Made by a program: the position numbers and the translations under genes. From Acidisarcina polymorpha (GTDB lineage: Bacteria > Acidobacteriota > Terriglobia > Terriglobales > Acidobacteriaceae), in the NCBI RefSeq assembly GCF_003330725.1, contig NZ_CP030840.1, forward strand, positions 4,898,001 through 4,962,000: 64,000 bases of DNA, in the 5' to 3' direction. Every line of letters begins with the position of its first letter. The stretch's first letter is position 1. Positions 33,905-42,831 of the stretch are shown in pieces. The notes beneath the pieces were generated by a model. The model made no database searches. It was given only the letters and a program-made list of their open reading frames with translations, and was not told the DNA's origin.

Positions 33905-34890
33905 ATGAGCACCGTGTGGATAACAGTGGAGCCGGAGATGAAGGCGGTGTCTGCGTCCGAATCTGCACTGAACCCGTGGCTGATCGCGGTCACAGTGACG
34001 TTGGCGACCTTCATGGAGTTGCTGGATACATCGATCGCCAACGTGTCCCTGCCCAACATAGCCGGCGGGCTCGGCCGGTCATTTGACGAGGTCACGTGGA
34101 TTCTAACTACCTACCTCGTTGCGAACGCCGTCGTTCTCCCCATGTCCGCCTGGTTGTCAAGGGTGTTCGGACGAAAGACCTACTACATGGCATGCGTGGC
34201 GCTCTTCACGCTTGCCTCGTTCTTCTGCGGCGTCGCACCCAGCTTGCCGATTCTGCTGGTGGCGCGAATTTTCCAAGGCATTGGTGGTGGGGGTTTGGCT
34301 CCCGTCGAGCAGGCGATACTCGTCGACACCTTTCCGCCGAAGCAACGCGCTGCCGCCTTCGCGCTCTACACCATCGCCATCGTCACTGCTCCTGCCATCG
34401 GGCCCGTGCTGGGCGGCTGGATCACCGACAACTTCAGCTGGCGCTGGGTCTTCTTCATCAACGTTCCGGTCGGTCTGCTGTCGTTACTTCTCACGAGCAG
34501 GCTGGTGCACGACCCTCCCAGCTTTGCGAAGGAGCGGCGGACAGTGCGCGACGCTAGTGGGCGGCTGCAGGTAGATGGCTTAGGAATCGCCCTCATCGGC
34601 ATCGGGTCGGCGGCGCTGGAATTGCTGCTGGACCGCGGCCAAATCGAGGATTGGTTCGGCTCAAGGCTGATCGTCTGGATGAGCGTTATCGCTGTGGTCT
34701 GCCTCGGTTCAGCAGTGTTCTGGGAACTGAACCATCGTGATCGGTTATCGATTTCCGTCTGCTGAACAACCGTAATTTCACGGTTGCGAACCTTTTCTAC
34801 TTCCTCTTCGGCTTCGGCCTGTTCTCATCAACGACGATCATCCCGCAGATGCTTGAATCTTTGTATGGGTACCGCTCGCTCGGCCTTGAG
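33905..34890 (+). pseudogene. DHA2-type MFS transporter, frameshifted and truncated
   Basis: The first frame (33905-34765) is the N-terminal half of a DHA2 pump, nearly parallel to the intact one at 20150 (ATFMELLDTSIANVSLPNIA, SRVFGRKTYYM, GPVLGGWITDNFSWRW). At GATCGG (34739-34744) one C is missing: GAT-CCG-GTT-ATC-GAT-TTC would give the expected RDPVIDF. The next frame then carries RLLNNRNFTVANLFYFLFGF, SSTTIIPQMLESLYGYRSLG and leaves the family at about 34885. The last half of the pump is missing. Its loss leaves the operon with regulator, reductase and DinB only. Confidence 0.9.
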
Positions 34891-34895
34891 GAGAA

Positions 34896-35042
34896 ATGCT
34901 GCGCTTCCTGGCCGTACTGGGAATCTGGGCAGTCTTGCTTTGCTGTGGCCGCCGTCGGTCTCTGCGGTGCTGCAGTAATACCGGAAAGAACGCTCTTCAC
35001 TTCTCGCGAGCGAGCACCGTCTCACTCAGCAATAGTCCGTAG
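34896..35042 (+). pseudogene. Leader-peptide remnant fused after the broken transporter
   Basis: GAGGAGAA precedes ATG 34896, which opens a 48-codon frame, MLRFLAVLGIWAVLLCCG and then low-quality sequence, stopping at 35042. It resembles the signal peptide of a secreted or lipoprotein gene whose body is gone. It marks the far side of the deletion that truncated the transporter. The 110 bp to the next gene hold nothing recognisable. Confidence 0.35.
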
Positions 35043-35154
35043 TGTTCACCCAGCAATTCTATTGCTCGCCGCTCATTTACTTGCCAAGCGACCCGTCAGA
35101 ACTGCGCTCACTTGAAGACCAGCGCACAGTCATTCGCGAATTAGCGGCGACCCA

Positions 35155-36561
35155 TCAGTTGGCCGTATCGGGGCGGTAAGGCTCGTTATTCGAGATGATC
35201 GCTCTGTCACCGATCTCGTTTTTAATACTCACGCCAAAATACCCGTTGTTGCCGAGGATGATCGCATTCTTCGCCTCCGGGCCGATATGGATGCTCGTCT
35301 GCTGAGGGCGCGGATCGTTTCCCGTATAAGAATGACCTGGCTGACGCTTGGGAGAAACTGCGTCGAAGGTCGAATTCTCGATCTGCACTTTACCGCGTTC
35401 GACTTCAATTGCCGCACCATCGGACGCGAGATCGTTGGAGAAATAGCAACTGGAAAAGGAGACAAAACCGTCGCCACCCAATATCGCGTTGTGATCGACC
35501 GGACCCCAGAAGCCGCTATTGACGAAGCGCACGTTGCCTGCTGCCCCCGGCGAGATGATTACCTGGGTGCTCTTACCCACCTTATGGCTATTGAATTCGG
35601 CATTGGTGATCAGCAGACCCTGCGGTTGGACGGCGTCGACCTGCAGGGCGGTCGCGGTCGCGTCTGCGCCAATTCCCAAGAATTGGCCGTTGGTGGTGCC
35701 GTTTTCTGTCCTGATAAAGCGATAGCCGATCTTCGCCGGAAAGACGAAGGTGTTGGTCACATACTCCCAGTCGCTACGACCGAAGACGAAAGCCTCCAGG
35801 TTTTGCTGCATATAAGTGAAGACCTTATTCCAATCGCCATGGAAGGCGGCGCTGGCCCAGAAATGCGAATGGAACTGGACATTTTCCAGGCGGCCAATGT
35901 CACCGGTCCAATCGACAAATATGCCACGGCGCAGCACGCATCCGTACACGCTCATAATACGGTGCCGACCGTTTTCGCCCGGTCCTGTGCGGATGCCATT
36001 GTAGCTGTTGATCAGCGTCAGGTTCTCAACGGTAGTGTCGAAGACAACCTCTTTCGGATTCCCCGGATTGGCACGCATATAGATCGTCCACGGATACGGT
36101 TGAATGTCATCGACAGTCTGCTCGGGATAGTAGATCGTGAGTCCTGCGACAGATGTTGAACTGCGCATTTCGATGAATGCTGGCGCATCTTCTTTACTGC
36201 GGCCCTCGGTCGGCTCAAGGATCGAGCCAGTCTGCGGCTCCCACGACTGCGGGGCCTCATTCATCCCTTTAAGGTGGACGCCCATCTTCAGATCCAGATG
36301 CCCGCGGCATAACCAACGGCCCACTGGGACAAGCACGACTCCACCCCGCTTGCTGGCGGCGTCTATGGCTCGCTGGATTGCCAGTGTGTTGTCGGTCACT
36401 CCGTCAGGAACGGCACCAAAGCTGCGGATGTTAAAGGCTACATCCTGTCTTTTCCCGGTCTCGGCATGCGTAAGAAAAGCCCCCGAGAACACGGCAAGTA
36501 GCCCCGCGAACATCACCTGGGCACTAGCCACGCGGAGAAATCGACCACCGTGTTGTCCCAT
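35155..36561 (-). CDS. Exported right-handed beta-helix protein (pectate_lyase_3 / GH28-related)
   Basis: A 468-residue secreted protein. A leader (FLRVASAQVMFAGLLAVFSG, end near HAE) is followed by FNIRSFGAVPDGVTDNTLAI, the signature of the pectate_lyase_3/polygalacturonase-like domain (near residues 45-65), and then beta-helix coils with Asn/Gly turns (VSFSSCYFSNDLASDGAAIE). Such proteins act on galacturonans or other acidic glycans, or serve as phage-tail-like lyases. No clear polygalacturonase catalytic motif (NTD, DD, GHG, RIK) is visible, so activity is open. ATG 36561 is used: GAGGAG precedes it, and the TTG one codon earlier is unlikely. It follows the glycosidase operon after a 250-bp gap. 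Confidence 0.75.
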   Translation of the reverse strand: MGQHGGRFLRVASAQVMFAGLLAVFSGAFLTHAETGKRQDVAFNIRSFGAVPDGVTDNTLAIQRAIDAASKRGGVVLVPVGRWLCRGHLDLKMGVHLKGMNEAPQSWEPQTGSILEPTEGRSKEDAPAFIEMRSSTSVAGLTIYYPEQTVDDIQPYPWTIYMRANPGNPKEVVFDTTVENLTLINSYNGIRTGPGENGRHRIMSVYGCVLRRGIFVDWTGDIGRLENVQFHSHFWASAAFHGDWNKVFTYMQQNLEAFVFGRSDWEYVTNTFVFPAKIGYRFIRTENGTTNGQFLGIGADATATALQVDAVQPQGLLITNAEFNSHKVGKSTQVIISPGAAGNVRFVNSGFWGPVDHNAILGGDGFVSFSSCYFSNDLASDGAAIEVERGKVQIENSTFDAVSPKRQPGHSYTGNDPRPQQTSIHIGPEAKNAIILGNNGYFGVSIKNEIGDRAIISNNEPYRPDTAN

Positions 36562-36811
36562 CAAGCCACTCTCCTCAAAGGCGAGACATTCGCGAAAAAA
36601 TATTCCCTCAAGCCGGGCAATGCTCCGCGGCCGATGAGAGTCTGGGCAATCGGGTGGCCGAAACCGCCATGCGTCTCAAAGGGTCTAATTGCACCGATCA
36701 GAAGGCCGGGAAGAAAAATGGTGCGTCTGTACATAGAACCTCGCATTCCAGTTGCGGCCTATTGCTTTTCGCGTAAGAGTATAGAGGTTCGCGCTTCCGC
36801 GCACACCTGTG

Positions 36812-38824
36812 TCATTTCTTGTCGGTGCAGTAAGCCGCGCAGATCGCATGTCCCACATATCCAGCGGCGGTGGCAAAGGCACGCCCGTCGTGATCGACGA
36901 CACCGGACGTCGGATCGATACCCTCCGATATGATGCCGGCGTCCCAGTTAGTGCCGCGAATTACATTGAGCGCCTGCTCGCGCCCATGCTTTAGCAACAA
37001 GTGGTCGGCGACGCTCCATGACGTTGTGAAAGGTAAACGGTAGCTCCCTGGAAGCCCAAACGGCTTTCCTGTATAGGAGTATTCATAATTGCGGGAGTGT
37101 AGCCACTCATAGGTGCGGACGAACGTAGGATTGTCCTCGCTGACAAAGCCGAGCGTAGGTAATTTAAGCAAAGAGCCGGGAGGCACGTCGGCCAGAATTG
37201 GGTTGATAACAGGTTTTTTGCCATCGGTCGCCGAGACGAAGATCTTGTCATTGGAGCCGGGAGCAACGGCTTGGCAGCGGTCCATGATGGCATCATGCAG
37301 TTTTGCGGCGCGCGCATCAGCGTCGCTGGCGGCAGCGCTATCGGCCAGCCTTCTGTACATGCGCGCAAGCTCCTGAAAAACGTGCCAGACCAGGACGTTG
37401 TTATAGGTATTGAAGGGTTGTTTGCGATATTGGTCTTGAGCATCTTGCAGCGTTGAATAAAGCTCGGTCACAGGATCGTAGCGAGAGAGAATCCGGTCTT
37501 GGAGCACATGCAGCGCATCCCGATGTGCGACGAGGAAGGTCGTGTCTCCGGTCGCCTCGACATATTGCGCAAGCGCATGGAGTGGCGCTACTACTTCGTC
37601 CAATTCCAGCCCATCCTCAAGCACAACTCCGTCGATGAAGCGTGAATGTGTGCCGGCGTTGCGCAACTGCGTAGTGATGGCATATTCAAGCGCCTCGCGC
37701 GCGAGGTCGCGGTCGATCTCCATCAGACCGGGAAAGCTCCATAGCATCGCGTCGCGATCCCAGTAGGCGGCCGACACATAGTAACGCGGACTCCGTGAAG
37801 TAACGCCGATGAGCTGCTCAGTATCGAGTGTGCGTCCCCAGGCGTAGAGTGCGGTGAAGAGCAGGTTCCGGTTCATGAGCAGATCGAGCGTGGGTTGACC
37901 CGTGGTTCGCGAACGCTGCCGACACCAGGCCGCCGTCTCCTCGATGACGGCATCCGCGCCCTCGCGGTCGATCGTCTCGGCTAACGCCTGCGCGGACTGC
38001 GACGCGCTATACTCCTCGACGCCCACGCCAATCACGAAGTTGGCCTCTTCGGTCGCCCCAGGTTGTAAGGTGACTGGATGAGTTGCGTCTAGTTCAGGAT
38101 CAGGAGTAATCGGGGACGCTGTGACCTTCCCAGTCGATCGCGGATAAACTACCGACCAGGCGAATCGCGTATCGGAGTCGGCGAAGGAAAAGTACTGCCC
38201 CGGAAATTCCCCGCTCTCGACCCACGGGACTGAGGCAACCGAGCGGATGCCATGAAGTTCGACGGGCGTGTAGGTGACGCGGTTCAGTGCGCCCCACGAG
38301 GCATGGAGCGCCATCGTGATCGGTACCGACCGTGGTCCGCGATTCTGCACGGCCATCTTGATCAACGCGGCGCGTGATCCCGGCGGAGCGCAATAGGTAA
38401 TCGTCATCTCCAGCCCGTCACGGATTAGAGTGGCAATAGGAATCCAGTTCTCGATGAGCTGCCATGAAGGGTTCTCGAAGGCGACCGGTTTGCCGTCGAC
38501 CATGAAGTACGGTTGCGCCGCTGCCGCGCCGCGCTCGCCGACGACCTCAAGTAGTCCGCGGTCTCGCATCGAGAGGACATTAAAGCTCTCGATCGAGCCA
38601 TCGTTGGCGCGGATCGTAGGCAGCGCGATCCACTCGTTGCCGGTGGGGACGACGTCGCCGGGCTTTGTCTGGATCGCTGCGCGGGTAGATTGCGCAAATG
38701 CCCCGCCGGCAGCTCCGATTGCTATAGCTGCCGCGGTGAATACTGATCCCAGGAGCCGGAGAGCAGGGAACAGCGTGCCTTCACGTTCAACGCGAATAAA
38801 AAAAGTGTAAATGATCTCTTTCAT
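36812..38824 (-). CDS. Exported glycoside hydrolase of the six-hairpin (alpha/alpha)6 type, family unassigned
   Basis: A 670-residue protein. A leader ends near GAFAQ (about residue 45). An N-terminal beta-sandwich (about 50-280) leads to an (alpha/alpha)6-barrel with YYVSAAYWDRDAMLWSFPGL, QPFNTYNNVLVWHVFQELAR and PFTTSWSVADHLLLKHGREQ. This outline is that of six-hairpin glycosidases (families such as GH15, GH63, GH78, GH116). Acidic residues in the WDRD and EDGLELDE stretches could be catalytic, but I cannot assign the family or linkage. It lies 12 bp after the alpha-galactosidase in the same operon. Confidence 0.6.
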   Translation of the reverse strand: MKEIIYTFFIRVEREGTLFPALRLLGSVFTAAAIAIGAAGGAFAQSTRAAIQTKPGDVVPTGNEWIALPTIRANDGSIESFNVLSMRDRGLLEVVGERGAAAAQPYFMVDGKPVAFENPSWQLIENWIPIATLIRDGLEMTITYCAPPGSRAALIKMAVQNRGPRSVPITMALHASWGALNRVTYTPVELHGIRSVASVPWVESGEFPGQYFSFADSDTRFAWSVVYPRSTGKVTASPITPDPELDATHPVTLQPGATEEANFVIGVGVEEYSASQSAQALAETIDREGADAVIEETAAWCRQRSRTTGQPTLDLLMNRNLLFTALYAWGRTLDTEQLIGVTSRSPRYYVSAAYWDRDAMLWSFPGLMEIDRDLAREALEYAITTQLRNAGTHSRFIDGVVLEDGLELDEVVAPLHALAQYVEATGDTTFLVAHRDALHVLQDRILSRYDPVTELYSTLQDAQDQYRKQPFNTYNNVLVWHVFQELARMYRRLADSAAASDADARAAKLHDAIMDRCQAVAPGSNDKIFVSATDGKKPVINPILADVPPGSLLKLPTLGFVSEDNPTFVRTYEWLHSRNYEYSYTGKPFGLPGSYRLPFTTSWSVADHLLLKHGREQALNVIRGTNWDAGIISEGIDPTSGVVDHDGRAFATAAGYVGHAICAAYCTDKK

Positions 38825-38836
38825 CTTCCCCGATTC

Positions 38837-40051
38837 TTATGGCTGAGAAGGTCCAATCCGAAGCATGACGACACCGTGTGACGGAACCATGGCCGAATAC
38901 TCGCCGCGATGGCCACCCATATCCCGATGCATCCACAAATCTCGCACGGTCAGCGTCTCATTCGATGTTTTGCGGATGTCAGTCCATAGCACTGCGATTG
39001 TCTTCGGCGAAGGACCCCGATTGAAGAGCACGACAGCTGTGTCATGGTTCGCAAGAGGCCGTGCCCAAACCTCTCCGTCGCCTCGCTTCGCAACACGGTC
39101 ACCTTCAATTCCTGCCGGGTCCTGGTCAACTGCGATTACTTCCTTATTGAGGAAAATATCTTTGAGTTTCGGGGAAAGTGATCGCAGATCGGCGCCGACA
39201 AACAACGGTGAAGCGAGAATTGACCACAGACTGAAGTTGGCTCGCGATTCTTCCACCGGTACACCCCTCACACCCGCTACCAGTATGTCTGCGTCATTCC
39301 AGTGGCCGGGTGCTGCATATTGCTTGAGAGTCGGTTGTGCATCAAGAATCAGCGTCCACCCGCGCGGATAGCCGCCAGGTTTGTCTTTGGTGTCGTGTCC
39401 GCAGTCCCAGCACTGCTTGCTATCGCCGGTCGTCCTCCACATGTTTGCGACATCGGCGCCCCATAGCCACGGGTGGTTGTCGCCCCACTCGCACATGCTG
39501 AAGGTGATGGGCCGTCCCGTGTCGCGAAGAGCGCGACTCATTTTCGTGTAGACCTCTTGCGCCTTCAGGCCGGCGGTATTGCACCAGTCTTCCTTTACGA
39601 AATCGACGCCCCACGATGCAAAGGTCGCCGCGTCCTGCGCTTCGTGATCGTGGCTGCCGGGTGCGCCGGAGTCGCAGTCCTTTATCCCCGCATCCGTATA
39701 AATTCCGAACTTCAGTCCCTTGGAGTGGATATAGTCGGCGAGCGCTTTGATCCCTGACGGGAACTTCGCTGGATCGGCGACCAGTTCTCCCCGCGGGCCG
39801 CGCTGCTTGCCCTTCCAGCCGGCATCGACGACGAGATACACATAGCCCGCATCTTTCATGCCGCTCGTTACCATGGCATCGGCCATCGATCGGACCAGCT
39901 TTTCATCGACTTTCAGCTCAAATGTAATCCACGAGTTCCACCCCATCGGCGGAGTGCGGGCGAGGCTATTTTCTAGCGCATTTCCGGAAGTGCCGGCGAG
40001 TGAGCAGGTCAGCGCAAGAGCAGCCAAGTGCAGGAGAGGTTTTCGAGCCAT
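38837..40051 (-). CDS. Exported alpha-galactosidase, GH27
   Basis: A 404-residue GH27 enzyme. A leader (MARKPLLHLAALALTCSLAG) precedes ARTPPMGWNSWITFE, the GH27 start. YLVVDAGWKG, FGIYTDAGIKDC, FVKEDWCNTAG (nucleophile Asp) and WNDADILVAG (acid/base Asp) all match. A short beta-domain ends the protein. It hydrolyses terminal alpha-1,6-galactose or a related alpha-galactoside, and is exported. It starts at ATG 40051, two bases before the GH3 stop codon; a TTG at 40057 would give an overlap instead. It is the second gene of the minus-strand glycosidase operon. Confidence 0.92.
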   Translation of the reverse strand: MARKPLLHLAALALTCSLAGTSGNALENSLARTPPMGWNSWITFELKVDEKLVRSMADAMVTSGMKDAGYVYLVVDAGWKGKQRGPRGELVADPAKFPSGIKALADYIHSKGLKFGIYTDAGIKDCDSGAPGSHDHEAQDAATFASWGVDFVKEDWCNTAGLKAQEVYTKMSRALRDTGRPITFSMCEWGDNHPWLWGADVANMWRTTGDSKQCWDCGHDTKDKPGGYPRGWTLILDAQPTLKQYAAPGHWNDADILVAGVRGVPVEESRANFSLWSILASPLFVGADLRSLSPKLKDIFLNKEVIAVDQDPAGIEGDRVAKRGDGEVWARPLANHDTAVVLFNRGPSPKTIAVLWTDIRKTSNETLTVRDLWMHRDMGGHRGEYSAMVPSHGVVMLRIGPSQP

Positions 40052-40053
40052 GG

Positions 40054-42585
40054 TCAAGGCGCAGTCACAGTAAGGTCTGCAGTGAGTTGTGTGTTTTCAG
40101 AGGAGTCGCCCACATAGACTTTGAAGACGCCGGGATCGACGATCCAATCATGCGCCTGTTCGTCCCAGTAGGAGAGAGCACGCTTGTTGATGATGAGGTC
40201 GACGTGTTTGGATTGGCCGGAATCGAGGCGTACTTTTTCAAATCCCTTCAGCTCTTTCGCCGGACGCTTTACCTTGGCCGACGGATCACCGATGTAGAGT
40301 TGGGCCACATCCGCCGCGGGGCGAGCGCCAATGTTTGCGATGTCGAAAGAGACATGGAAATTGCCGACCGCACCGGCATCCGGGGAAATGCTCAGGTTGC
40401 TAAACCTGAAATCGCTGTAGGTGAGACCGAAGCCAAATGGGTAGAGCGGCTTTTTTCCATTTGTAGTGAAGTATCGATAGCCAAGAAAGACGCCTTCTTC
40501 GTAGCGAATATGAGGTGTGACGCCTGGCGCGACGGGTGCAGCGTAATAGTGGTCATGCACCGGGTTCTCTTCCCACGAGCCGACAAAAGTGAATGGAAGC
40601 TTGCCTTCGGGTGAGCGTTCGCCGGAGAGGATCTCGGCGACGGCTGTGCCGCCCTCCTGGCCGGGATACCAGAGCTGCAGAAACGCTGGCACATGGCCAA
40701 GCCATGCGCGAGTATCCACCTCGCCGCCCGCAACCAAAGCAACGATGGTATTTTTGTTGGCGGTCGCGATGGTGTCGATCAGCGCGTCTTGGGCGAACGG
40801 TAACCTATACGTGCGGTCGAATCCCTCGCTCTCTAGTGAGGAGTCGTAACCGACAGCGACAAGTACGGCGTCGGCCTGGGCAGCAATAACCCGCGCATTG
40901 GGCGAAATGAGGTCGTTTACAGCGCGAATGCCTAGGCTAATGCGGGGAGCATCGGCGCCTGGGAGATAGTCGAGCTGTACAGCGATGGGAACGTCCTTCT
41001 TGAGATCTAGCTCCGTCCATAATGGAGACTGCGACTCATGTCCAGGCTGCTGGATGAGAAGCTTGCCATCGACCAGCAAGCGATAGCTGTCGGATGCAAC
41101 CGCAGCCGTCGCGAAAATGTATGCGCCGGTTGATTGAGGTGTAAAGGTTGCCTTATATCGGATGCTCTGCTTCTCCGACACGGCGGCTGTCCATTCGTTT
41201 GGACGCCAATTGGCAACATTGCCGGCATAGCTCACCGACCCCGGCATCCCAGAGAAGTCGCGATTGGAAAATGTGTCGATCTCTACCGTGTCATGCTCCG
41301 CCGCGCCGTCCAGCGGCCGATCGAACTTGGTGGCGTTGTACAGGTCTTGAACGGCGATGACGCCGGGCGAGTAAAGCACCTTCAGCCCTCGCAAACTGCT
41401 TAGGCCTCGCAAAATGCTTTCCGCGTCGAATGGAGTAACGTAGGAGCTGCCCCCCCCCCCAGTATTCGCCGGCCATGCTGCGGGGCCTATGACGGCAAGC
41501 GTATGGATCTTTGTGAAGTCGAGCGGAAGCAAAGTGCCTTCATTCTTTAGGAGAATTATGCTTTCTCGCGCCTCTTGAAGAGCAATGGCACGAGATTCGG
41601 GGTTGTCGCGGGGAATCGAGAGATCGAGCTGCGGTCGGTCTCCGAAGCCAAAGCGGAGGGAGATGCGGAGGATGCGTCGCACCTTGTCATCGATCGTCGC
41701 CATGGAAACGACACCAGATCGAATCGCAGGAAGCAGCGTAGTGCGATTCATGTAGTCGGGGTTGGGCATCTCCAGGTCAAGTCCGGCATTGGCCGCAGCT
41801 ACGCCGTCGTAGGTCGCAGCCCAATCCGACATGAGCACACCATCGAACCCCCAGTCTTTCTTGAGCACCTCCAAGTTCAGCCATTTGTTCTGAGTGGCGT
41901 GCTCGCCGTCGATCAGGTTGTAGGAATCCATCACGGCCCCCACGCGGGCCTCGCGGACCGCAGCCTCGAATGCGGGAAGATAGATCTCGCGCAAGGTACG
42001 CTCATCCGCGTCGGAGCTGACGTCATGCCTGCTGTATTCCTGGTTGTTGAGCGCATAATGCTTTACGGTCGCTACTACACCGCGGCTTTGGATCCCCTCG
42101 ATGTAACCCACGACCGTTCTCGACGCGAGGTAGGGATCTTCGCCGAAGTACTCGAAGTTTCGTCCGCACATTGGCGCACGATAGATGTTCACTCCTGGGC
42201 CGAGAAGATAGGAGACGCCCTGAGCGCGAGCATCGTTGCCCAGCGCTTCGCCTATGCTGAAAGCGAGCGCAGGGTCCCATGATGCCGCAAGTGCGATACC
42301 TGCCGTGTATGCAGTCGACGGGCCGTCGGGATGCGCGCCGACCGGCCCGTCGGACAGCCGTAGCCGAGGAAAACCCAGTTTGGGCTCAGCGTAAATGTAC
42401 GTTCCCGCATCGCCGCCGATCAGCTGGATCTTTTCATCCAGCGTGAGCTTGGCGAGCAGGGAATCGATTTTCCGCTCCATCACAGCATCGTCGCTTGGAG
42501 GGGCGGAGGATTGCGCCAGACTTTGTGTTAACAAAAGGAACGGGACGTAAATCAGAAGGCCGGCGATCTTGCGTGTTCCGCGCAA
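40054..42585 (-). CDS. Exported GH3 beta-glycosidase with PA14 insert
   Basis: An 843-residue GH3 enzyme. A leader (IAGLLIYVPFLLLTQSLA) precedes an N-terminal TIM barrel with TLDEKIQLIGG, YLLGPGVNIYRAP, KHYALNNQE and nucleophile Asp in GVLMSDWAA; the second domain has GGGGSSYVTPF, a PA14 insert (YIFATAAVASDSYRLLVDGK), and a C-terminal fibronectin-III-like domain. Barrel motifs are intact. The likely start is TTG 42585, with AAGGGAGG just upstream; no in-frame ATG is closer. An 11-base poly-C at 41450-41460 lies inside it (see repeat). It is the first gene of the operon, divergent from the AraC regulator. Confidence 0.92.
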   Translation of the reverse strand: MRGTRKIAGLLIYVPFLLLTQSLAQSSAPPSDDAVMERKIDSLLAKLTLDEKIQLIGGDAGTYIYAEPKLGFPRLRLSDGPVGAHPDGPSTAYTAGIALAASWDPALAFSIGEALGNDARAQGVSYLLGPGVNIYRAPMCGRNFEYFGEDPYLASRTVVGYIEGIQSRGVVATVKHYALNNQEYSRHDVSSDADERTLREIYLPAFEAAVREARVGAVMDSYNLIDGEHATQNKWLNLEVLKKDWGFDGVLMSDWAATYDGVAAANAGLDLEMPNPDYMNRTTLLPAIRSGVVSMATIDDKVRRILRISLRFGFGDRPQLDLSIPRDNPESRAIALQEARESIILLKNEGTLLPLDFTKIHTLAVIGPAAWPANTGGGGSSYVTPFDAESILRGLSSLRGLKVLYSPGVIAVQDLYNATKFDRPLDGAAEHDTVEIDTFSNRDFSGMPGSVSYAGNVANWRPNEWTAAVSEKQSIRYKATFTPQSTGAYIFATAAVASDSYRLLVDGKLLIQQPGHESQSPLWTELDLKKDVPIAVQLDYLPGADAPRISLGIRAVNDLISPNARVIAAQADAVLVAVGYDSSLESEGFDRTYRLPFAQDALIDTIATANKNTIVALVAGGEVDTRAWLGHVPAFLQLWYPGQEGGTAVAEILSGERSPEGKLPFTFVGSWEENPVHDHYYAAPVAPGVTPHIRYEEGVFLGYRYFTTNGKKPLYPFGFGLTYSDFRFSNLSISPDAGAVGNFHVSFDIANIGARPAADVAQLYIGDPSAKVKRPAKELKGFEKVRLDSGQSKHVDLIINKRALSYWDEQAHDWIVDPGVFKVYVGDSSENTQLTADLTVTAP
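41450..41460. repeat. 11-bp homopolymer (C on +, G in the coding strand) within the GH3 gene
   Basis: Eleven consecutive C occur on the + strand; in the GH3 frame they read as four glycines (TGGGGSS). A one-base change in length would frameshift the gene before its PA14 insert and C-terminal domains. Such tracts can act as slippage switches, or may be an assembly uncertainty. Confidence 0.8.
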
Positions 42586-42831
42586 ATAACCTCCCTTATA
42601 AGGTGACCAGACAAAAAGCAACAAGTTGTACAGGGCCGCAATTCTTCAGTACCTTGTTGTGAAGAAAAGGTTAGTTTGGTGATTTGTCCTCTTTCTGTGA
42701 CGAACAGAGTGGTTGTTCTAAGAAAAAGATCATTCTCCCGGGAACCTCTCGGATCAACAATTTTGTCGAATTCCGCTATAGAATCATTGTTTCCCTTTGT
42801 TATACTGATTGAGTCAAAAAACACGACTCGA

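Noticed and set aside
35287-36159. 290-codon + strand frame opposite the beta-helix gene
   Set aside because: Antisense shadow; the minus-strand protein has a leader and a known domain.
36812-38824. GH125 (metal-independent mannosidase) assignment
   Set aside because: The fold outline is similar but the GH125 motif I would expect around the catalytic Asp is not seen, so I left the family open.
41575-42282. 235-codon + strand frame opposite the GH3 gene
   Set aside because: Antisense to conserved GH3 barrel motifs; no own motif or ribosome site.
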